The notes: generated from the letters alone by a model not told the origin. A DNA stretch of 64,000 nt from Hybos culiciformis (GCA_964007475.1 OZ023273.1:25841557-25905556); one strand, 5' to 3'. Counted from the first letter of the stretch, positions 1 through 12,583 are shown. A program made the numbers and translations.

Positions 1-700
1 TTTTAGTGCAGACTTATTCTAAAAGTCATCAATTTATTTTCTGCATCTTTATAATTATGCTACTTAGTTTAGGAACTTGAAAACGAAACGAAAATACTTT
101 TTATATGGCTATCGAGTAGCGTCAGTCGATTAAACAGAAATAAAAGAAAAATTAAATGAAATAAAATATTTTAAAGCGAATATGCACAAAACAAGAGATA
201 TCAAAGGATTACTTGCTCCGATTACAAAACAACTATTGTTAATTTTCAATATTAGCAGTAATTAAAAAAGTTTAAAATTTTAAATTTAAATTTAGGGTAG
301 CGGCATTAGCCTGTAAGAAATATTATTACGACTATTGCATACAAAAATATTTATTATATGATACTTAAAGGTTTTTACATCTATTAATATTTATGCTCAT
401 GTGAAATGAAATTTTTTTTCCTTAAAATTTTTTCTAAGTGAAATTAATACCAAGATTTTATTTATACATATAAAAATTTATTTATTTTTTTCAGTAAGAG
501 CAAAAAAATAGGTTTTATTGTAATAAAAATTTGTCATTACGTATACGGCAAAAAAAAAAAAATAAAGTCACATATGTTTTTATGATGTTTTAATAAGAAT
601 AATAAATAATTTTTTTTTTTTTTTACAAGAATAGGAAAAGAAAAAATATCAATATTGAATTATACGGGAGATACATACTGTAACTCAGAATCAAAAGTTT
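1..700. other. AT-rich non-coding stretch
   Basis: I see no gene here. The sequence is AT-rich with several poly-T and poly-A runs. One 27-codon plus-strand ORF begins at an ATG near 182, but nothing supports it. Confidence 0.5.
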
Positions 701-705
701 TAACT

Positions 706-1370
706 TTGTCCAGAAAATGGGAGAGGCTTGAAATCCCAAAAAAGAAAAATCCCCAAACAGCATTTGCCCTAAACACAATATGTATCCCCAAACACAAAAT
801 CGCCAAAGACAAAATAACTAAACCTTCAAAATAAAAATTTTTGCTACCAACTACTTTCTGTAATTTATTTGATGATTGAATGGTAGGTAAGGAAATGATT
901 GTAATAAAGGCGAATCTAGAAAAAATTCAATCAGGTCAGTTTCTTCAACCCAAAAATCGAAAGTTCAAAGGTACAAAAAACTCAAAAAATTATACAAAAA
1001 ACAAAAAAAAACTTGTAAGCAGCAAATTGAGTACAGTCAGCTATTTTTCATATTCCATTTATCATTTTAAATCATATTCTATATTAAAAATTACAAAATT
1101 AATTAAAATTATAATTTTAATTCATTAACATAAATAAATATGTTTGTGTTATAAAAAATCAATTTAGTTAAAAAAATAATTTTATTACGTGAAATTACCA
1201 ATAGTAAAAAGAAGTTGAACCTGAGCATAATTTTACACCACACATAACATTTGGGGAATTTAGGAATTTTGTGTTTGAAGATTCTGTGTTTGAGTTTCTG
1301 ATTTGTGGATTTTGATTTCAGTATTTTGTTTTTGGGGATTTCAAGGCCAATCCCCAGAAAATCTCATAAA
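706..1370. repeat. Degenerate inverted-repeat element
   Basis: The left arm (about 706-830) and the reverse complement of the right arm (about 1240-1370) share a block reading roughly ggcttgaaatccc(c)aaaaa, followed by repeated short units like ccaaacacaaaat. Each arm is internally repetitive. The spacing (about 660 bp outer to outer) suggests an old foldback or MITE-like element, but I found no target duplication and the arms are diverged. The 82-codon ORF at 880-1128 lies between the arms and looks like chance. Confidence 0.4.
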
Positions 1371-2876
1371 AAATTGCGCCTAAGTAAATTTTTTTTTTTT
1401 TTCATTTTATTTATTTTAACAAAAGTCATATTTATTTAAATAAAATAAAATATGGACGGATACATATGGGCTTACATTTTGACAAATATTGTTTATCGAA
1501 ATTAAAAAGAGTACTATAATCATAATGTATATGCATTCACAGGGAGTCCCGAAATAATTCAAATGGACATAATTTATACGCAAAAATGACCATAATGACA
1601 TAATGTGCTGAATCAAATCGTTGTTTGTTTGCATTAACGCCATTACTTATTGTTATTATATCAATAATGTAGTTTTCCTCTTAGAAATTATGTTCATATT
1701 TGAAATTTGAAGTAAGCTCTTTGAAAGTTGAAAGCTCATAGACACAAAAAAAATAATAGAAAATGGAAAATGATTTATGACGCATTTTCTTAAAAAACAA
1801 TTTACCATAAAATTAAGATTCGGTTACAAAACAAATTAGTATTAAATTAGTTTTTGGAGAGATTATGGGAAAATTTGAAAAAATAAATTATTTGTACATA
1901 TATCGAAAAATTATATATTTACATATATTGTATATATTTAATATTTTATTTTAATAAAAATTAAAAAAAAAAAGATAGGCATAGTAAATCATCTTTTCTA
2001 TAATAATTTATGATTTTTGACCCAATTATAATCAATCAAGTCTATCAAATTTAAAAGAAAAAAAAAGCAAAAAAAAAACTGAAAACTTTTTCAAAAGTTT
2101 TTCTTTTTTTGGTTTGTGGTTATTTTATCAAATCTTACCGTTATCAAAGTAACAGGCATATTTCTTCTTTTTTTTTCGTTATATATATTTTCTTTTAAAA
2201 ATTTAAATAATAAAGTACCTATATATCAAATGGATCCTTTCTAAAAAGACTTTATTATTATATATATGTATGTACATATATATATAGTATATTAAATAAA
2301 CCTTAGATCTAGAAATAATATATTGTAGACAAAATTTCAATGTGTACAGAGTGACAGTTTAATTTTTCGTATTTCGTATCATGGTCCAGATGGAGGAATC
2401 AAAATTTAGATTTAAGTAGGTTTGTTTTCACCATAAAATTTTTCTATAATTTGCGAAGAAATTTTCTTAAATAAATTTTAAAACTTCACTGAATTTATCG
2501 GGCAAATTTTAAAAAATCTGTGCACTGCTTTAACTTTTTTTGTGAATCATATTCATATCCTATGACTGATTTAACGAAATAACTAAAATTAATTTGTCAC
2601 ATTTGCTTATTATTATTCATTATAGTTTTTAGCAATTAATCAAATTAATCATTGAAAATATCGACAAAATCGACAAAATTTCCCTGTCAAAAAGTATGAT
2701 AATATTTCAAGTAAATTAAAATTAGTATTAATTAAAATTTTAGGATTTTCGATGTTTAATGACAGTGCCAAAAAACGTATTGGAAATTCCAAAAAACACT
2801 TTAAATTGTTGTTTTAAGCCAATTTCGGCCCTGTTTTTTGCATTTTCGACGGCAACTTATGACATTTTTTGTCATC
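1371..2876. other. AT-rich non-coding stretch
   Basis: Nothing gene-like is supported. It contains ATAT-rich microsatellite-like patches around 1900-1935 and 2260-2300. The last 70 bases (2810-2876) are richer in GC and continue beyond the hAT insertion, so they belong to the pre-insertion locus. Confidence 0.5.
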
Positions 2877-2884
2877 GTTGCGGC

Positions 2885-3935
2885 TAGAGTTGGCAGCTCG
2901 AGCTACTCGGCTCGAGCTAGCTCGAGCTTAATCGTCTAAAAAGAAACCGATAAAGCTCGAGTTTCTCTACGAAAAAGCTCGAGCTAAAAAAAATTAAATT
3001 TAGCACATATTCAACCTGAAACTTTTCGTAAACCCGAACCAATAGCTCCAATATTCAAATTTTTTATGCAACATTTGCTCCTAACTTCAACTACTACATT
3101 TGCTGTTAACTTCAACTATCGACGATAGGCTAAAATTTAATATTTTTTATTTAGGTGATTTCCCGTGTTACAAGTATTTTAGTTGTTTTTTGTTTTTTGT
3201 CCAGTTTTTCTATATCAACATAATATTTAAAAGTGAAATCAATTTTAGCTTTTTTAAACTGAATAATAAAACTGAAATTATTAAAAGTATCAAAGAAATA
3301 GCTTCAAAGGTTTTTACAACAAGTGCTAGTGCAGTGGAAGTGGAAGTTTATTCGGATGAGGACAAAGATGATGATGTACAAAATTCTAAAGTTTTATTAT
3401 CAGAAAAACTTAAAATGAACATTGAAAATTGTTTAAAACCAATGAGTGTTAAAGAAAAAACAAACCAATCTTACCTGAAAGAAATAAATATGTTTGAATG
3501 TACTGGTATAATTACTCCCAACTTAAACAAAATCTTTGAATATCTTAAAACTATTCAGCCTACATCTACCGAAAGCGAAAGGGTTTTTTCAATGGCCAGC
3601 AACTTGGTAACAATAAAGAGGCAAAAACTAAATGATAATAGCATCAATGCCATTTTATTTTTAAAAAGCTATTTTATGAAAGCTAATTAAACATTTGATT
3701 TTTTTAATTTACTTTATTACATTTTATTTAGTACTATCACATTGAATTTGAATTTATGAACTTAATAAAATATAATTTTTTTTGATAACTATATCCAACA
3801 TATATGTTTTTTTTTTGAAATTGTAGGAATTAAAATCCTTTCATGAAAGCTCGAGTAGTTCGAGCTACCCGAGCTCGGAAGAAAAAATGCTTGCCAGCTC
3901 GAGCTCGAAAAAAGTGTCGGGTTTTGCCAACTCTA
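2885..3935 (+). mobile_element. Internally deleted hAT DNA transposon with 8-bp TSD
   Basis: The element starts with TAGAGTTGGCA (2885-2895) and ends with its exact reverse complement TGCCAACTCTA (3925-3935). It is flanked by the perfect 8-bp direct repeat GTTGCGGC (2877-2884 and 3936-3943). An 8-bp TSD with TIRs of this form is diagnostic of the hAT superfamily. Both ends carry clusters of the palindromic subterminal motif AGCTCGAG/CTCGAGCT (about 2895-2985 and 3846-3910), the kind of site hAT transposases bind. At 1,051 bp it is far shorter than an autonomous hAT (usually 2.5-5 kb) and keeps only the C-terminal end of the transposase. The perfect TSD suggests a fairly recent insertion. Confidence 0.93.
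3100..3690 (+). pseudogene. hAT transposase C-terminal fragment (dimerization domain)
   Basis: The frame is open for about 196 codons to a TAA at 3688. The last 50 residues carry the hAT C-terminal dimerization signature: a PTSTESERVFSMASN core followed by a basic RQKLND stretch and a hydrophobic ILFLKSYF end. An acidic stretch (SDEDKDDD) lies just upstream. The BED zinc finger and the catalytic acidic residues of the RNase H-like core are absent, so this cannot be a working transposase. The frame has no ATG until about 3415, and the first part is low-complexity hydrophobic sequence, so the real coding remnant probably begins after an internal deletion or splice site near 3190-3255. It lies entirely inside the 2885-3935 element. 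Confidence 0.85.
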
Positions 3936-3943
3936 GTTGCGGC

Positions 3944-5810
3944 AAAATTTATAGAGTATTAAAGTTGAACATAATCGAATTTAAACGTTATTATAAATTT
4001 AATGATAATCATATAAAAATTTAATTTTAATTTAATAATTTTGATATTTAGATTCGATACAGTTAAATATTGAATTAGGGATATTTCTTTATTTAAATTC
4101 TGATTGCTTCTAATGGTTAATCTGGGCTAAAATAAAGCCAATATTATGAAAAAAATTTTCTTGATAGAGACATCAGAACAAACACAAAGTAAACAGTCTG
4201 TATTTTTTAATATACATACTATCTATTTTCATACAATTCAATTTCTTGAAAAATAATATTGTTTTGACCTGTAGTGACATCAATTCTTTTTCTCATATTT
4301 ATTGAATTATAGTTTTGATTTTTGACCTTTTTTCTTAGTGTCAAAAAAGAAAATTCGTAAATTTAGATTAAAGGAAATAAAATCTTTGAAAATATAACAT
4401 AGTTACATATTTCTTTTATTTTTTTAACGTAAATTTTACATTGATATAAGGTAATGGTTAGATCAGTTTTTTAGATAAGAATAAGAGATTATTGCAGATT
4501 GATTTGTGTTTTAAGGAATAATAAACAAGTTGGAATTAAGTTAGGCATCAATCAGTAATGAATTATACTTTCGTTCGATTCCAATAACTATAAAAGAAAA
4601 ATTCGATAGCATTTATAATGCTTATTCATATTGTTGAAGGAATTTTCAGAAATTAAACTAAAAAACAAACCAAGGAATACTTAAATTTCCAAAAATTGAA
4701 ATTATGACCTTTAATAAAACTGAAGACGTTATATTATAAAACTAAAAGTGATAAGAAAGAGTCACTGGAAATACTTCTTGAAGAATAATCAATGTACGTT
4801 GAATAATTAATGCTCCTATTCACCTTTGACACTATCACAATTCAGAATTTGAAAAAAATGTATAGCATAGTACAATATTAATTTAAATTAACTAGGCACT
4901 AGACTAGAGTATATATGTTGTTATGTTTATTTTTAATAGACGGTTTACGTTATACGTTTTACGATGGTTATACGTTCTACTTTTCCCCACCAGATTTTGG
5001 ACTCTAATTTGGACTATGGATATTCAGATTTATAACTCAATGTAATAAAAATGTTACAAAATAATTTTCGATCTATCATACTTTTAAACATTTACCCTAT
5101 TTGAATTTTTTACACTCTATAAAAGAACATATTTTTCATAAAGAAAGAACTCCTAAAGATTTACTATACATACCTATATAATGTAATATATAATAATATA
5201 CATAGACTGTGAGTATGAAAAAAAAAAATTATAAAATTGATGTAGAAAGGTAAAATGAAAAATGATTTTCAAAGAAAAGGACATCCCCAGAGAAAAAGGG
5301 CTCTTACAAAAAAAAAAAGGATTCAACTTATTTATTGACATATTCAGGAAGCATTTCCTCCAACTAGTTATTTTTTGTCTGGTGATTTGTAGCGATTGTC
5401 TTTGATAATGATTTCCTTTTCATTCCAGGAGGTTTAAAAGAATTTTTATTATGTTCGATTCAATTTAATTGTTCAAAGTTAATTTTATAAACAATTATTT
5501 TTGATTTCATCGGTGTAATACAATATGATTCAAACTACTTTCTATTATTTAAAAAAAAAAAAAATTTAATTTTAAAATAAATGATTTCCTATTATACATT
5601 CATTAGTAATTGATATTATTTATTTAAAGTGCCAGTTAATTATACATATATATGTATATCTATAATATATGTATAATGTTGAATTCTGAACTTATTTTGT
5701 TCTCGTTGCTTGAAATTAAGCCTGGAATTTAAATTTTTTAAAATATTAATATACATTATTTTTTGTTTAATGATTTATGTTTGTTGCCACAAAAACTTCA
5801 AACAATAATA
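3944..5810. other. AT-rich non-coding stretch
   Basis: No gene seen. Around 4940-4980 there is a small degenerate repeat of the unit ttacg/atacgtt. Near 5640-5680 lies an ATAT-rich palindromic patch. Confidence 0.5.
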
Positions 5811-6210
5811 ATAGGTACTGATATTTCGGTTCTGCACAACTGGAATGTCTCTGTACAATTGGTATTTTCGTTCTGCACAACCGGTAAGTCTCTGCACAAC
5901 TGGTAAGTCTCTGCACAACTGGTAAGTCTCTGTACAGCTGGTATTTTGCTTCTGCACAACTGGTATGCTTGTGCAAAACTGGTATTTTGGCTCTGCAAAA
6001 CTGGTATTTTTGTGCACAACAGGTATTTTGGTCTGCACGATTAGTATTTTGATTCTGCACAAATGGTATTCTGGTATGTTTGTTTACAACTGGTATTTTG
6101 GCTATGCACAACTGGTAAGTTTGTGCACAACTGCTAATTAGTCTCTGCACAATTGATAAGTTTGTGCACAATACTGTTACGTTTGTGCCCAACTGGTATT
6201 TTGATTCTAC
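5811..6210. repeat. Minisatellite, 19-23 bp unit
   Basis: Some 18-20 degenerate copies of a unit built on ctgcacaactggta are followed by either aagtct (19-bp unit) or ttttggt/ttttgctt (22-23-bp unit). Examples of exact 19-bp spacing are at 5892 and 5911. The array keeps the minus strand open in several frames and creates artefactual cysteine-rich ORFs (5767-6192 and overlapping). These are not genes. Confidence 0.9.
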
Positions 6211-7329
6211 AATAAATTGAAGAAAATTAATAATATTGGCGGTATAAAGGTGTATTTAAGCAAAATTTTTATTTCTATTATATTGATATCATCAAATATA
6301 TAGTTCCAAAGAACAGATGTAATTCCTCCAGGATAGAGCGACAAAAAGTTTGAGCAACTTTCTATCTTAATCCTTTTATTGCTAGATATAACAATACACC
6401 CTTTTTTTCAGAATGTTGAATTATGGCTTCATGACTTATAAAAAGTAGTATTGATTGAAAATGATTGCTTTTAATATTCCTATTTCATTGAAATATATGT
6501 ATTAATACAAAAATACATATATTTATCCGAAATTTGTGCTATTTTTGCAATAAAGTGCAATCAATTGGAAATATTTTATTATTATTTTCTAATATCCTTA
6601 TTAATTTTTATTGGATTCTTTTTAAAAGGAAAAAGGACAAATTGGATATTTTTTTTTTTTTGGGGAATATTAAATTAAAGAGATTTTCTTCCAACTTGGT
6701 TTTTGTGGATTATTTAAAGATTTTTTTTTTTATATAAATTTTGAGTTTTATTGAAAGAAGTTTTATACTAAATCTGCTACTTCTACAAATTAATTCAAGT
6801 GCGTATAACAAGAAAACTATAATTGTGAAAAAAGGCCAATTTGATGGAAAAAAAATCAAAGAACGAAAATGATACATAAGTATGTACTATCATAATATTC
6901 ATAATCAGTGAAATATTTTAACTTTATATTAAAAGTAAAATTTAAGATTGTTTATGGATGATTCAACTTTTTTATAGCAGAGGTTGAATAATGTTTAAGT
7001 AATAATGTTTACTTTCTGCGTTGGCCATGTGCACTATGTACCTACAAAATATGCATATTGAAAGTTAAATATTACGCAAATCCTGTTTTTTATGCATACC
7101 TTGCTAGTTTGTTATGGAAAAGTTGTTTTATAGATAGAAAAATAACGAAAATATTTAAATTTATATATGTGTAATATTTTTATTAATTATTTTTAAGCAA
7201 TTTTAACAATATTTTGATAATTATTATCACAGAACTGATAAATTAACTAATATATTATTATAGAAATAGTTAATTAATTAACTAATATATTATTATAGAA
7301 ATAGTTCTTGCAATATATTTTTGTTTTAG
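6211..7329. other. AT-rich non-coding stretch with a 35-bp tandem duplication
   Basis: No gene seen. A tandem duplication with a 35-bp period lies at about 7241-7306 (unit begins aattaactaatatattatta). Confidence 0.55.
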
Positions 7330-7533
7330 GCATCGATAATTGTTGCATCTGTCACAGTTTTGATGTTGTTGTTGTTAAACATAGTTAATAACAACAAGAT
7401 AGATAGCACTCACTACATTCTATATGAAAATTACTCAAAGAAATTTAAATTTCAACAAACATTCAATGCAATCAATGCAATTCAATGCAAGTTGAGCACT
7501 TTTAATCTCAATAAATATATTGCTCGAAATTAA
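7330..7533 (+). other. Possible terminal coding exon with one hydrophobic segment
   Basis: A good splice acceptor (ttttgttttag, AG at 7328-7329) is followed directly by 67 open codons and a TAA at 7531-7533. The predicted peptide starts with a hydrophobic run (SIIVASVTVLMLLLLNIV) that could be a membrane anchor or signal anchor, then a polar tail. The frame is closed immediately upstream by the TAG that contains the acceptor AG, as expected for an exon. Against it: the tail includes a small aatgca repeat, and open frames of this length occur by chance in such AT-rich DNA. I recognise no family. Confidence 0.25.
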
Positions 7534-10228
7534 ACCTTTTTTTTTATTTTATGCTAAAAAGTAAAGATTATTTTAATACAGAAAAATCTCTTTTTACTTG
7601 CTCGGATTTATAAAAAAAAATTTTTTTCAATATAATCTGAGATTTTTTATATTATATGTAATTCTTTTCGAATTTTTATTGGATTCAAAGAAAAAAAATG
7701 TTGTCAAATGTTTTCGTATCGTATGATGATCGAAAAAAAAAATGAAAGAAAAAATACAGGAAATTCCTTTAATAAAATAAATTTTATAACGAATTTGAAA
7801 ATATATTCTCAAAAATATAAAAAATAAAAATTTTAAAAAATTGAACTCAATTTAAATAAAAATTTGAATGATTTATTTTTTAAGCATTTTTTTTTTCTTA
7901 TAAGAAATTTATCCTGTTTGATTTTTCGAGCATAAAACGAACATCCTGATTAAGTAAACGTATTTACCTTTATAAATTTTTTTTTTATCCATTTATGATA
8001 AAAATTTTATATGACAATAATCTTTAAAATCATTCAAAAGTATTACAATTTACAAATTTTTGAAATTGAAAATTATATAATAATTGATTGATTTATATTT
8101 GATGATATTAAATGACTATTGACTATCATATACTTATAAAATATACGGTATATGGATAATTTCATATGGGTTTTAAAATTCAAAACAAAATTATTTTTAC
8201 GATTCACGAAAAAAACCAAACGATATAATATTACGTTAAAAAAATAATTATTTAAAATTTTTCATTTCGTTGGGCGTTTCGTGGCACTATAATATTTGAT
8301 ACTACCATAAAACTTATTTAAACTATATATATTTTAGTTTAAAAAAATCGTTATTCATATTCGGTGTAGAATGTGAACATATTATCACAGTAATAGATAG
8401 TTTCAATTTTTATACGTATACCTTTGTTAAAAGACTTCATAATACTATTTCGGGTGAAGAAAACACATCAAATTATCTTTAAAATATATTTTAGCCAAAA
8501 TTACAAAAAATTACAACGCACATAAAGTTTAATATGAAATAATTTGACATTTGATCCGAAATTGATTATTTTTATTTAATTCTGTAATACTGTTCTACAA
8601 ATTTTAATACTATCGCACATTTGCTAATTTTTGTGAAATTTCGGGGAATTCATATTATGTAGTTTAAAATTAAAATTAATGGAGTTTATTAAATTTTGTT
8701 CCTTTAATAATTTACATTAACTTAACTCTAAACTTTAGATATTTTTTCTGATTTTTGGCATAAGGATTAACTATTGTAATTTAATACAATTATATATAAC
8801 GTTTATTTTAACATCTAAAAACTGACCAAAGAATGAATATAAAATGAATGACAAACAAAATTTGTCTCAGGAAAATAAATAAGAATGTGAAAACTTTTAT
8901 AAAAAAAAAAAAAAAAAATATATATAAATAAAAATTTCATATTTTGATTTATCCAGAGACTACAAAAAAAAAGTTTTTTCTTATACGAAAAAAAAAAATA
9001 AATGAAATTATTTTTAATGATCATTATTTTTTATAATAAAAAGAAAATTGTTTGTTTTATCATCACACTTCAGTGGACAATTTTCATAAACTTTTATATA
9101 AAAAAACAAAAAAAAAACTGGTTTCTCAAACCGAAAAAGTCCTTAAAGTGCAGTTGCGTCATAATTTTTTATTACAATTTGTATATTTTTATAATATAAT
9201 ATTCTTTTTTAATAATTCGAAAAATTTACGAAACTCTATATGCAATTGTATTTGTTTTCTTAGTCGTCAGTTAACAGACGAAAGTTCTTAAAATTTTCAA
9301 AATAAAAACCCCCCAACTAATAATTTTATAGCCAACAATTTGAGCTATCGGATAAGAAATTAATTGAATTACAATTTACAGAATTTATGGTATTATAATT
9401 TATTAAGAAAATAGATTGAAGAATTTACTCACTATGAATTGTTCATAAAGTTGAGTGAACATTATTCAAAAGTTACAAAAGATATTATATTTTATGGCTA
9501 CAGAGGTGTAATGAGTAGAATTTCGAAGTAAAATTTTTAGTTTTTTAAAATTATTTTACATCAACTTTTTCCATTAAAAATTTTTTCGGTTTAAAAAGAA
9601 AAATACATTTTTATGCAAATTTTATTTTTTTTTTTTCATTTTAACTTTGATAACCTCAATAACCATAAATAATTTTTATGAGTAAATTTTTTAACAAAAA
9701 GAAAATTCTATTATTAAAAAAAAATTAACGATATTTCTACGTTTTTCTTTCTATTGAATATAGTTTTCTATATAAAAACTCAAATAAAAGGGACAAAGTA
9801 ATTTTTATTTTTGATAACGATGTACAATAATGTACATATAAATCTATTATGGTTTGAGTAAATTATCTATTTCTAAAAGATCATAATTTTTTTATATGAA
9901 GAAAAATTAAATAAATATTTATATACCGTACTTATACAGTATGTATATAAAATGTACATTGTACAAGTATGATTTTAATATAATCTTAAGAATAAACACT
10001 TAATGAAAATTTGAACATTACGGTATTTTATAAATTATAATGTATAATAGTCCCCCAGTCGAATCCTTAGCCATAATCGGAGCTAAATTTATTTTTATGT
10101 TTTATGTTTTTATGTTTTTATTTTTCTTGAATGGGCACAATCGGAGTCTTTCCATTTTGTAGTTTTCTTTTATCGATATCCATCTTCCCACACTTATAAT
10201 ATAAATAAATTAACTGCGTGATCAAGCC
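7534..10228. other. AT-rich non-coding stretch
   Basis: No gene supported. The ORFs near 8815-9291 are poly-A/T driven (Phe/Lys/Ile runs). A fragment at 10051-10084 (cagtcgaatccttagccataatc) resembles copies near 53872, 53971 and 56291 (see findings). Confidence 0.5.
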
Positions 10229-10280
10229 ATTATGGTTTCGGATTATAGTTCTGGATTATGGTACCAGATTATGGTTCGTT
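10229..10280. repeat. Four tandem copies of a 13-bp unit
   Basis: The sequence divides exactly into four 13-mers: attatggtttcgg, attatagttctgg, attatggtaccag and attatggttcgtt. It is a short degenerate tandem array with no coding significance visible. Confidence 0.75.
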
Positions 10281-10986
10281 ACAAACCCATACATAATCGA
10301 TTTTATATACAAAGAATAAGATGGCTTTGTGTAAAATAAAATAAAATATACTTTTTGTTTAGAAAAGTTCATTAAATTTGAATTATAGTCAAGAATTCAG
10401 TAGAACTTTTATATTTACAGAAATAAAAAATTCAAAAATAATTATGTATTGTAATAGATGTCATTCATATTGGACTATTGGTATTAATTAATTTTGATAG
10501 TACATTTTACGGTTGTTGATATGTCATTGCCTTCTGTAATATACCTATATTTCTATTTTTGTTGTAAAACAACTTTTATTGGATGATGAATGTAACTTGA
10601 TATAGGAATTTATTCAAGATGAGTTATATTTTGTCTTGTAATTCAATCAAATAACATATTAAACGAACATAAGTCTAAAATTACTTATTGTTAACATTTA
10701 GGTTCATACAGTTAGTTCTTTTGATTTCAAGAATTTATCTATTTTCCTAATTGACAAGATGATAAAAATAATTATACAAAGAATATCATTGTTACGAGAT
10801 TGTATGTATAACAATAAACTTGTCTTTTTCTGAAAATGATCTGGTGAGCAAACAAAATTGCCTCACATAGTATTTATTCAAAAATTCAAAAAAATCATAA
10901 AATTTTTTTTTATGGGGATGGAGAACAGTCATTATTTTAAAGAAACTAGCATTGATTTTTCTAATAGAAAATTAAATATTTGATAG
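10281..10986. other. AT-rich non-coding stretch
   Basis: Nothing supported. It could be intronic if the exon candidates at 10987-11086 and downstream are real. Confidence 0.4.
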
Positions 10987-11086
10987 CTCACACGAAGGAA
11001 CTTTTATCGATGGCGGTCCTGGATTTAGAAACTATGGAGAATTCGCGTCAAATGTAATTCAAAAAGCAAAAACGGTTTCTAATTAA
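10987..11086 (+). other. Candidate last coding exon of an unidentified gene
   Basis: This 100-bp patch is about 40% GC in a background near 20-25%. It follows an acceptor AG at 10985-10986 and reads, with one leading base, 32 codons then TAA (11084-11086). The peptide core FIDGGPGFRNYGEFASNVIQ has a balanced, non-repetitive composition rare for random AT-rich translation. The exon would begin in phase 2. The upstream exons cannot be located and I do not recognise the family. It may be a true terminal exon or part of an old insertion. Confidence 0.35.
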
Positions 11087-11639
11087 CTCTCATTAATATT
11101 ATGAGCTAAAAATTTACTGGAATATCAATTACAAAAAATATCATTAAATATTCAACCTTATATTTAAATAAATACAAGGGTTGTGAATTTCTTGATCGGA
11201 ATAATACTTTTCAATTAATTAATACTGTTTTTCCATTTATCTATAATTTTGATTTATTGAATTACTTAAAGTACTTAACTTTGGGAGGAATTTCATAAAA
11301 TATTCAAACCTTGCGAAGCTTGACGAATATCCTGTACAACACAAATGCTGAAAGCCTGTCCTATATATATTTTTGAAATTGTAAACAATTTCTATTTCAA
11401 AGCACTTAATTTTATTTATTGAAACTCAGTTGTTAAAAATATTTATATCAAAGTGTTTCCGTATAATTGAATTTTCTGTGATGAAAATTAATATTTTTAA
11501 GCTTTGAAATAAATAAAAAAAAAAAAATTCTCATAGACATTTTGAAACCTATTGAGAAGAGTTTATAAAAATAAAATTTGCATTTGAATTGAAAAATTAT
11601 TGTTTTTTCATTTTATATTATTTGTTTTTTTTTTTTCAG

Positions 11640-11802
11640 GCAATAATAATAATAATTGTAAATGAAACTTCCAGTCAGAATGGCACCACTTCTTGTTAAT
11701 CATGAAAATTATTATGTTATACTTTTTGGTACTTGTTGGTGTAATACTGAAGAAGAAGATAATAATAAAAGTTTACAATTTTCATTTTATGTATATACAT
11801 AA
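11640..11802 (+). other. Candidate small coding exon or short ORF
   Basis: A strong acceptor (long T tract then cag, AG at 11638-11639) precedes a segment with more GC than its surroundings. Two readings are open. From the acceptor, one frame gives an Ile run, then VNETSSQNGTTSC and a stop. Another has an ATG at 11662 and 46 codons (MKLPVRMAPLLVNHENYY at the N end) to a TAA at 11800-11802. An AATAAA lies within the 3' part (about 11764). Neither reading matches a family I know. Confidence 0.2.
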
Positions 11803-12516
11803 TATACATAATATACATAGATAATATAGATAATATGTAAAATATACAAATTTTAATATTGTGCTAAAATTTTTTTTAGGTTTTTTGATAATTTTTCTGA
11901 TATTTTTGCCAAAATGATAATTTTCATTGTGAAAGAAAAAAAGTTGAAACCGATATAAAACGAACTGAAAATTAAAAATTATAAAATTTTATTGGAAAAA
12001 TATATTTATATTCACTAATTTTTAATAATTCACTATATGTTACAATAGATTTTAATATTTTTTAAAACTTATATAAGATTTTGAATAGATTATCTTTTAG
12101 TCGTCTATGTTATCGAATAAATCGTTTCAAGTTTGTCCATTCTATATTCCTCAATTAGATATTAATATAACTAACTATGAACTTTTATTATACTGTTAAA
12201 TTTGTTCGTTTTCAATCAGAAGTATTGGAATGTTTAAAAAACATTAAAATTAATTTAAAAATGTAACTGAATAAATTTTGTTTTTCACTTAAATTAATAT
12301 GTTCAACTAAATGTGAATGAATAACGATAACGGTATACCATTATTATTTAAAATTAGAATAAATCGAAATTATGATTATAATGCTCATATATTCCATACT
12401 TTTTATTCAGTTTTCCATCAGTAAAGAAAAACATTTTCATATTCTGTGTGTCGGGTACTTAAAAGCTTATAATTACTATATACACTCAAACTCGTTCATT
12501 TCCTTAATCACTAAAG

Positions 12517-12583
12517 CAAGAGATGATTCAAGTCAGGACTCCCGAGATAGAAACTCTCAACGGTCGAAATTTTGATCAATAAA
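12517..12583 (+). other. Candidate terminal exon with adjacent poly(A) signal
   Basis: After an acceptor-like ttaatcactaaag (AG at 12515-12516) the frame encodes a polar, Arg/Ser/Asp-rich tail (ARDDSSQDSRDRNSQRSKF) and stops at TGA (12573-12575). A canonical AATAAA begins three bases later (12578-12583). The local GC content is clearly above background. The reading continues upstream in frame to an ATG at 12372, but that part looks like ordinary AT-rich DNA. Family unknown. Confidence 0.25.

Noticed and set aside
5767..6192. Three overlapping minus-strand ORFs with regular Cys spacing, resembling a secreted Cys-rich repeat protein
   Set aside because: They are translations of the 19-23 bp minisatellite in all three frames; unit lengths that are not multiples of 3 would shift the frame.
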